Below are positions 1 to 64,000 of a stretch of DNA of 64,000 bases, one piece after another. The notes beneath the pieces are model-generated. The model was not told the DNA's origin and did not search any database. It saw only the letters and a program-made list of their open reading frames with translations. The position numbers were made by a program, and so were the translations under genes. The stretch's first letter is position 1, and each line of letters starts with the position of its first letter. The DNA comes from Chrysomallon squamiferum (lineage: Eukaryota > Mollusca > Gastropoda > Neomphalida > Peltospiridae), in contig CM022676.1 in NCBI GenBank assembly GCA_012295275.1, forward strand, positions 699,341-763,340. The letters run 5' to 3'.

Positions 1-713
1 TTGTTCACATACAAAAATAGTCTGTTACATATTATATGCAAAATACATCATCAAATAACATTACAACATTACTAAAGAACAAATTTAGCTGTATTATGCA
101 TATACCTCATGTAATTTTACAAATAAGCTTCTTGCTATAAATGAAATTTAATGCATGCACTTCTTGTAGAAAGAGCAAATATCTTCCCAAGTACAACTCA
201 GAGTTCTTGCTAAACAAGTCTTATTATGTTTTTCTATATGCTGTTTTCACTCAAGAGGTTTTGCATTGTTTTGACTTTAACTACAAAACATATTCTAAAA
301 TACAGCTATTATCAGACAACTTGATTTATACAAGTATAACTTTGTTATGTCGTTATTAACTGATAATTAACCACAACAATGAAGTATAAAACTGCCCAAA
401 TTTGCAATTTATAATTGACTGATATAAAAACAGTTTAGCTGTCTGCAGTGGGAAGTTACTGATATTTTAATGGCATCTGAACACAGCAAGTTCAGTAATG
501 AATGTCAGTTCTAAAGTCCAGAGGCAACACTGGTTAGAATTAAAAGGAGGAAATTTGACTGGAATGAATCAAAGTTGAAAAGGATTCATTTTTTTTTTTC
601 TTTCTCTTTGTCATTTCAAAACTGGAATTCTACTGACAGGTAACAAATTGTCCTCTTGTAATAACGTAATTCAATTTATATTTTTTATGCTTTAATATTA
701 ATTTACACATTAC

Positions 714-851
714 CTGGTATGTAGAACTGTTGTTTGTTAAACTGACTGATGTCTGGGGGTCAGTCATATTTGACTCACTGTTGTCATTCATGATAAGTAA
801 TATTTTATCTTCATCTGCTGATGAAACATTCTCTTGGTCAGCTTCAGCCAT
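714..851 (-). CDS. first coding exon of an unidentified acidic protein (gene continues left of window)
   Basis: Exon-like block read on the minus strand. The ATG at 851-849 follows directly after a good 3' splice site (pyrimidine run ending TTCAG), and the block ends at a CAG|GTAATG donor at 713. It codes 46 residues starting MAEADQENVSSADED, rich in Asp, Glu, Ser and Asn, in phase 0. This looks like the N-terminus of a nuclear or cytosolic protein: no signal peptide, no recognisable domain. A non-coding first exon probably lies upstream near the GC-richer block at 2.0-2.2 kb. I do not recognise the family. Confidence 0.5.
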
Positions 852-2000
852 CTGAAGAAAAAGACAAAATTGAAAAGAATTAAAAATATCTATTTATTTA
901 AAGGATGGATGAAAGTGAAATGACGTTGCCTTTTTAAATAATGTTTCTTCCAGCACATCTTGCTGATTCTGAGAAAACATCCACCACAGACACTCAGTTT
1001 GAATAAGATTTGTTTAACTACTACACATAAACAGCTTTGTAAAATGTTATATGAAATGTTAAGACTGACTTAAGGGGAAGTATTTTGTATTATATTAATA
1101 TGTCTTCATTTTAATCAGTGCTGACATGTGTAATATAATACATACAAAGCATATATACATGAGATAGTTCATATAGCTATTGGAAATTCAAAATTGCATG
1201 ACCAATTTTGGCACAAGAAAATACTGCTATATTTTGGATCTAGTTATCATGATAAACTCCATTGTTGAGAACATATCTAAACAATGATGGTATCACAACA
1301 TACACGTATAAACACACACACACACACACACACACTAACGAACAAATAAAAAAAAAAAAATTTTGTACAATAGTCCTAAAACTTATGTTACGAGTGTGTC
1401 AACATTTTACTTCAAATAAATGAAATATAATAATGCTTTACTTTCACATAACTTTACGAACTGTACTTATAATACAATATTAAACTATTATACTGATAAT
1501 TATTATGTATACAGTATAGCTTTCAAATTAATTCTTATATAATAATAATGTGATAGTCACATTTGACACAAGTGACAATTTATAATTGTAAAGTCATAAA
1601 TCATCCTTAATTTTTATTATAACTCAACCGCTCTAGCCTAGAAAATAGTAAAATGATAACCGTACGTTATAAATTTTAATTTTTATGATCAATAATTTAA
1701 TACATTACATGATTATGAACTTATGGTTACCTTGATTTAATAATTAAACGATTCAAATTATGGTTGAAATACACCAGTTTGATTTCCTTATTTACATTAA
1801 TATGGAAGTAAACACATGCCGGATCTGGAGGGTATCTTTCATCTTTCTCTTTTTTCTTGTATTTTTTGTTTTAGGTATTTTAAAATATTTTTTAATAGAA
1901 ATATACGTAAATTTTATAACAATAATATATATCTCCTCTTTTCTAGACCAGAGATTTCAGAAGTTCCGCTTAATTTCAATAGCAGTAAATTTTGCTCGAT
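852..2000. other. AT-rich non-coding stretch, probable first intron of the left-hand gene
   Basis: Very AT-rich sequence with a (CA)12 run at about 1312-1335 and no convincing exon on either strand. If the exon at 714-851 is real, this is the intron between it and a non-coding first exon near 2.1 kb. Confidence 0.4.
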
Positions 2001-2039
2001 GGTAGACCAGTCGTAAATAGAAATCCCGCCATTAACGGT

Positions 2040-2260
2040 GTTTTTCGAGATTATAAAACGACCTTCACATTACAGAGAGTGGCTCCATTCTTTTCCCAAC
2101 CCAAAACTCTTTTCTGCGGCGGACACGCCCGCTGACCTGTCAGAAAGCGTGTCCGTCGCAGACGTGCTTCACAACAGCTTGCTCTGACTAGCACGTTAAT
2201 TTTTTTCCTATTCCTGTTCCTACAGAGAGTGGGAGGGATATTCGAAGGGGGGAATGAAAT
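2040..2260. promoter_or_regulatory. probable promoter / first-exon region, GC-richer island with hairpin
   Basis: The only GC-richer stretch for kilobases, containing several CpGs. It holds an inverted repeat with 14-nt arms at 2115-2128 and 2147-2160 (13 of 14 pairs), and a second, nested inverted repeat of five pairs in the loop. It lies upstream of the minus-strand coding exon at 714-851. A plus-strand acceptor-like sequence (long pyrimidine run ending CTACAG at 2225) suggests transcription may also run rightwards. This is inferred from composition and position only. Confidence 0.4.
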
Positions 2261-4040
2261 TTCGAATGCTAGCGATGCTATGGAGAATATTATAAGTTTT
2301 ATTATTATTATTTCTTCTTCTTCTTATTATTATTATATGTTATTTTCTTTTATTCGTATTTTTTTAAAATTATTTAATGTTTTACTTAAACATATGACTA
2401 CTAGTACTACATAGTTTCTCACTTATCTGCTACTCATCCTACTTCATAATACTACTATTACTAGTGTAGGAATTTTACATGGTTGTATCTGCTAGTGTAT
2501 TTATACTAGTGTGTGAATTCTACACAGTTAATGCATTTTTTGGTTTGTATATGAATTGATACAAAGTATACCATTTGTGTTTGTAATATAATGATAGTTG
2601 CTGTTCATTTTTGATACTAGGCTTAATGATTAAAATAGTTTCTTAATATTTCATAATTTTAGGCAGCTTTTTGTTGTAGATAATAAAATCAAAATGTTTT
2701 TATTTTGAAACTGAAAACAACTATTTTATCTCTTGGCAGCTAACTGAGTTATTGTTTTTTTTCTTACTTGTTTTATTTTTAATTAAATTTTATTTTTTAT
2801 TTTTTTTTTTTTTTTTTTTTTTTATACTTTCTGTTGTAAAAAAAATAAAAAGCCGTGAATGACATGATTTCTGGTTTTAGATGTTATCAACAAATATGTA
2901 AAGTGCTAACTGGATTTGTTTTGTATTTTAGAAAAGAGGATATTATCCATTTTTGTGTATTTTTTCTTTGGCTTTTACAGAAACTTATTGCATTTTTATA
3001 AATTATGCATCAAATTAAACATGAAAACAAATAATTTATATTTATTTGTTTCTATATGACAGTAAACAACTAAAGAGAAAATAATTTCTTGATTGGATTG
3101 CACTCAAAAATTCATTTTCATTTATAACTGTTACACTGATTCATCTTCCTTGCTTTACAGATATAAATTGTTTACAAATGCTCCACAACACTTTTATAAA
3201 TGTGTTTAGAGTTTATAATATTTTCAGGACATACAAATATAAAAAAATAAAAAACAATAATTCGTTCTTAATGTCAAGAGAATATTGAATCCAGTCTGAG
3301 AAGTGCGTGATCAACTAACAAAGTAAAAAAATCAATCAACAAAAAATGAAAATTGTAAATTAAAAACCCTAAAAACCTTATTTCTTAAACAGTTTGAGTT
3401 GAGCATATGTCATTTAATTTTATTTGCCTGCTATTAAATTTCTTATTTTTTAATTTATTTGATTGTTTCTTCCTTGATTGAAGCTATGTCTGACAAAATT
3501 ATTTAACGTCAAAAATTTATTCCAGTTTTTCTTTTTCCTAAGGTTTTAATAAATTGAATTCTGTCTGTTTATGTCATTCAAAGAGAAAAATAAATTGTGT
3601 GAGTAGTTGACATTGAAAACAAAAATTTCTGTCATAATTATTACATTCATTCATTGCTTTATAAATATGTTTTTATTGTAAGTCTTATAACCTTTACAAT
3701 ACTGATGTGTGGTATGTATGCATGAAAAAAACAAAAACAGTGTAGAAATATAAACATTTTTGAAAACAAGGAAGTTAGAAACATTCTAGTAATAAAATAG
3801 AAATATTTAACAAAATAGGAAAACTAAATAAATTTTACATAGTTTTACTTTCAAAAAGAAATATTTATAGTAATATTTTGTATTAAGTTGATGTATATAG
3901 CTTAATTAATTTTTATAGGATAAGCATTTGTAACTAGATGACAATATAATATTGTAATGTAATCACATTTATTTATAACTACCAATACACTTAGCAACTG
4001 AGGTTAACTTGAAACCTTTCATGTGAGCAGCAGCTATTTC
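2261..4040. other. AT-rich intergenic or intronic stretch, no gene seen
   Basis: Long A/T tracts, including a poly-T run at 2801-2823. No domain, no convincing exon, no RNA gene. Confidence 0.5.
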
Positions 4041-4043
4041 CAG

Positions 4044-4108
4044 ACAACATTGTCAGCATTCTGTTACCTGGACATCTTTGAATGGATGATTGCTGCTGTT
4101 ACTGTGGG
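4044..4108 (+). CDS. weak candidate plus-strand exon
   Basis: 65-nt open block between a TTTCCAG acceptor and a GG|GTGAGG donor. In phase 0 it codes a partly hydrophobic peptide (TTLSAFCYLDIFEWMIAAV) and leaves two bases. That phase joins exactly to the plus-strand candidate terminal exon at 5548-5641. The acceptor pyrimidine tract is poor and no upstream exon was found, so this may be chance. Confidence 0.2.
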
Positions 4109-4110
4109 GT

Positions 4111-5500
4111 GAGGTTATTATGTGTGTGTAGTATTTATACATTTAAAGTATGTAACAGATGGATGTATTCCAAAAACTAAATAATTAAAGTTTAGGATTT
4201 CACAAAAACAAAAATAAGATTATATATTTTTCTTGTTTCAGTTTTATTATTTTTGTATTGAAAGAAATTAATAAATTAAACTAAACTCATTAGGGACTAA
4301 TTTGCAGTGTTGTTTTACTATAAAAATGTTCACAGGAATTTTTCCCTGCAAGATATTTGGCATGGTGAAAACTTTTCTACAAATTCACTTATAAGACAGT
4401 ATAAAACAGTCCAACTAGGACACAATCACTGACCATAAAATGTCAAAAATCAAAAATTTCTTTCCAAATCTTTTCCTCTTTATTTTATATTGCTATTATT
4501 GTTGTTGTTGCTCTTATGACTATTGTAGTTGTTTTATTAATTGTTATCATTTTTTTTATTTTATTGTTGTTATCTGAGGTAAAAGATGATGAAACTGATT
4601 CACTGTTTAGTTAATAAAATAATAGTTAAAAATGATAATGTTGAATAATTCTAAACTACAAAATAACATGTTCATTTTACAGTTGTGTTATTAAACCATT
4701 GTGTGTGTGTTCTACATAAGATCAAAGAAAAGGAATATTGTAAAATAAATTTGGGACATGGCTTACAATAACCAAATATAACGTCAGACTGTGTTTGTCA
4801 TGTAACAATTCAAGACCAATGTAGAGCAGATTTCTTTGTGCAGCCTAATATTACAGTTTTTAATAACTCAGTGCTGGGTACCGATGCATGTAGAAAGTCA
4901 TGGTCATTGTTACAAAATATTTTTAATATGACATAATGTGATAAGTATATCAGTGTAGACAGGCTTTAATAATACAACAGGGACAACAACAACTGTTACA
5001 GAAATGTCAGTTCAGAAACTGCTAGTTATGACAGGTTCAGTTTTCTCTGTGTTTTGTGTATCTTTGAATGTGTGGGTGTGTTTTTTTGCATGTCGTTTCT
5101 GAATGTTTTATGTTTGTGTATGTGTGTATGAGGTTCATGTGTTTGTGTGTGTGTTTCTGTTTATGTTTGTCTTGTGTGCATTTCTTTCATGTTCTTGTTG
5201 TGTGTTTGTATTTTTTTTATAATTATTTATAGTTGAAAATATCCACAGACTGACAGTGCATACCACAGATTCTAGTAGACAGACTTGCTGAATATGAAAT
5301 ATTGACCAGTGACAATTAATCATGTGATCAAACATACTCCAATCCCCAATTCCTCACCTGTACATTATAATCAGATTATTTAAATGTTATTCACAAACAC
5401 ACACGATTACATTTACTGACACACATACAAACACATACACACACATACATACCTACATACAAACATACATAGTGTTTATGAAATAATTTACATTTCTCTT
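4111..5500. other. AT-rich stretch without a recognisable gene
   Basis: Contains an ATT/TTG-rich patch around 4490-4575 and GT-rich runs at 5050-5215. Nothing supports a coding feature. Confidence 0.5.
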
Positions 5501-5508
5501 TTTAAAAT

Positions 5509-5601
5509 TTATTTTACGATTAAAGCTTTTGTAATGAGAATGAACAGCAGGAAAGAAGAACACCAGGTTACCAGGACAACAAGACTATCCCGATTCTCCA
5601 T
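5509..5601 (-). CDS. candidate small ORF encoding a 30-residue single-helix membrane peptide
   Basis: ATG at 5601-5599 in a good start context (ACAATGG), stop TAA at 5511-5509. The peptide starts MENRDSLVVLVTWCSSFLLF and continues hydrophobic to a Lys near the end. The charged N-terminus plus one helix of about 20 residues resembles known single-pass micropeptides in form, but I do not recognise its sequence, and it lacks the sarcolamban core motif. It lies about 570 bp past the stop of the large gene, just beyond that gene's likely polyadenylation signals, in a patch with clearly higher GC than its surroundings. The opposite strand of the same patch also reads as a possible terminal exon. 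Both cannot easily be right. Confidence 0.3.
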   Translation of the reverse strand: MENRDSLVVLVTWCSSFLLFILITKALIVK

Positions 5602-5641
5602 TGTAACAAGAGTTAGTGGAATTAGTAGTGTACCTCAAGGT
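5548..5641 (+). CDS. weak candidate plus-strand terminal exon
   Basis: After an AGCAG acceptor at 5547-5551 the plus strand is open to a TAG at about 5641. It codes a basic, Thr/Ser-rich tail containing TRLSRFSIV (an RFxI-like element). The frame joins in phase to 4044-4108. It competes with the minus-strand small ORF on the same DNA. No homologue is recognised. Confidence 0.2.
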
Positions 5642-5677
5642 TAGAAATAATTAAAATATATAAAATATAAAACATTC

Positions 5678-5693
5678 TTTATTTTGTTTTATT
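5678..5693 (-). terminator. polyadenylation signals of the large minus-strand gene
   Basis: Two AATAAA hexamers (minus strand), about 480 bp downstream of the stop codon at 6171. They are the first canonical hexamers I found there, predicting a 3' UTR of roughly half a kilobase. Confidence 0.4.
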
Positions 5694-6170
5694 TACAGGC
5701 TATACAATTATTTGTATTTAAAATATTAATTAAATAAATGATTTTGGAAACTATCACAAAATAGCTAAATTATTAATATGACAAACATGGATGAATGCAC
5801 ACAGTCACACAACATTTACACATGCTCTGTTGCTATTGTAAAGTGAAATTCCTGTACATATTTTTAAATATTGTGTATATTTTCACTGACTGTAAGAAAA
5901 CAGCACTCTGATTCAGTGAGAAGGGTTCATCAACTCAAATGATTTTATAAAAACTGCAGACTGTTCAGCTAGAAGTTGTATGATTTAGAAAAACTTTATC
6001 ACAGTACAGCCAAGATGATGAACAAATGTCAGTCTTCATATTAAGTCTATTAAACGTTTTTACACCACACAGCAAACATCCACACATTCATACACATTGA
6101 CATATACAGACACACATACCCAAACACACACACTAACAGACACACACACACTAAAGACACACTCAAGAGT

Positions 6171-58110
<51,940 letters not shown>

Positions 58111-58370
58111 CAGTAACTCCTTTGTGAAAAACAAAAACCGAATAAAATGTATTTATTAAACAATCTCCTTAAAACTTTGAGTTATTCTCTGCTGTTATCC
58201 ACTCATGTCACGTCAGAGTCTGCGCGCGCTCTACTCCTCCCAGTGTCGTCTGCTCGTGTTTAGCTAGGACGCCATTCTGTAACCACGCAGCACTGCTTAA
58301 TACAACTTGCACTCAGCCGGTCGATTTCGGCTTCTATTGTAGTCAGAAAGCAAAAGCAGCAATCACAATG
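58111..58370 (-). promoter_or_regulatory. 5' UTR and probable core promoter of the large gene
   Basis: GC-richer stretch with clustered CpGs (GCGCGCGC near 58225), a CRE-like TGACGTGA at about 58208-58215, and two short upstream ORFs on the minus strand (ATGGCGTCCTAG and ATGAGTGGATAA). The transcription start cannot be fixed by eye. Confidence 0.45.
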
Positions 58371-58757
58371 GATGTTTAATTCTACATATGACGTACTTAG
58401 CTGGGATAATCTTTGCTTAATCACCTAACAAGAGATTTTATCCACAAGATTAACAAAAAACTGTTACGTACTTATGTCTTCAGACTAAATCACGAACTAA
58501 GTTTAGTTAACAGAAACACTTAGTAGGTATTCACATAAAAATGAAATATAAAAAAAAAAAAGTTTGTAATTTAGTTTGGTAATATCAGAACGAATGAACA
58601 GTTAGTTCAGTAATATCCTAAAGCAACAATTACTGGACAGGAAGAATTTTAAATAAAGGATTCCTTGAAAATAATTTGCATGCTTTGTCTTGAAATACAA
58701 ATACTGAGAGACAGTAGGTAAACATACACATCATTACACGACATTGATCTCTGACAG

Positions 58758-61190
<2,433 letters not shown>

Positions 61191-61214
61191 TTTATTTTGC
61201 TTCTTTATATATTT

Positions 61215-61242
61215 TTTATTCCACGCTTATGCATTATTTATT
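61215..61242 (-). terminator. polyadenylation signals of the SLC16-like gene
   Basis: Two AATAAA hexamers on the minus strand (61237-61242 and 61215-61220), 60-80 bp past the stop codon. Confidence 0.5.
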
Positions 61243-61299
61243 ATTATGTTAATATTAGTGTTAACATTCTTGTTGTTGGTGCTGTTGGTGCTGTTGTGT

Positions 61300-63697
<2,398 letters not shown>

Positions 63698-64000
63698 CTG
63701 ATAATATAAAACACTGATTTTTTTTTGATGTCTAACTTAAAAAAAAAAAATTCTCTATTTTAAATATTAGAAAATAAAATATTATTGTATATATGTGTAT
63801 ATTGTTGATATTCTTTCTGAAAATTATTTGATATGAATAAATAATGTGAATATGGGTATGAATAAATAATGTGAATATGGGTGAACAGAGACATACATAG
63901 CAGCACGTTACAGAAGAGGACGCACGTGATTATATCTGTTTATACGAGGCAGTGCTTCTCAAAGGGTGTGTCCGGGCGCTTAGGTGTGTCCCATGAAGTT
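63698..64000 (-). other. intron of the SLC16-like gene (incomplete)
   Basis: AT-rich, with a 25-bp direct duplication (ATGAATAAATAATGTGAATA) at about 63833-63882. No exon seen to the window end. Confidence 0.6.

Overview
This is a window of an AT-rich, intron-dense animal nuclear genome. It is full of microsatellites ((GA)n, (CA)n, (ATT)n) and short-period minisatellites, with GT-AG introns and no prokaryotic features. The protein families point to a bilaterian invertebrate. The repeat style suggests a mollusc or another protostome, but the sequence alone does not settle that.

Main content: one very large minus-strand gene from about 58.3 kb down to about 5.7 kb. I rebuilt it exon by exon. 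58 coding exons, all with GT-AG sites and matching phases (42 of 57 introns are phase 1), join into one open frame of 9573 nt, predicting 3190 residues and ending at the stop at 6171-6173. The order is: signal peptide; C-type lectin; LDL-receptor class A; CUB; PAN/Apple-like; two CUB; four Sushi; two calcium-binding EGF; four Sushi; two HYR; Sushi; a Cys-poor region; three GCC2/GCC3 (ephrin-receptor-like) modules; fourteen EGF; a LamG/pentraxin jelly roll; a Sushi-like region; a second Cys-poor region; two GCC2/GCC3 modules; Thr-rich stalk; one transmembrane helix; and a basic, proline-containing tail of about 190 residues. This fits the uninflatable (Uif) family of apical type I membrane proteins. 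The middle part follows the module order of SVEP1/polydom.

Right end (61.3-63.7 kb, minus): the last four exons of an SLC16-type monocarboxylate transporter whose 5' exons lie beyond the window. Left end (0.7-2.3 kb): a short acidic first coding exon of another minus-strand gene that continues left of the window, and a GC-richer, hairpin-bearing probable promoter near 2.1 kb. Between about 4.0 and 5.65 kb there is weak evidence for either a small membrane-peptide ORF (minus) or two plus-strand exons.

The most striking signal is structural. Many minisatellites in the large gene were not built from random intron DNA. Their repeat unit contains the splice junction of the neighbouring exon: donors of exons 5, 25, 56 and probably 15; acceptors of exons 13, 31, 33 and 40. 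The introns therefore carry from three to about 47 tandem decoy splice sites next to the real one. A related event copied the end of exon 23 into its own intron and, inverted, into a nearby intron. An unassigned exon-like block at 57.45-57.58 kb, phase-compatible as an alternative to exon 2, has the same kind of tripled acceptor.
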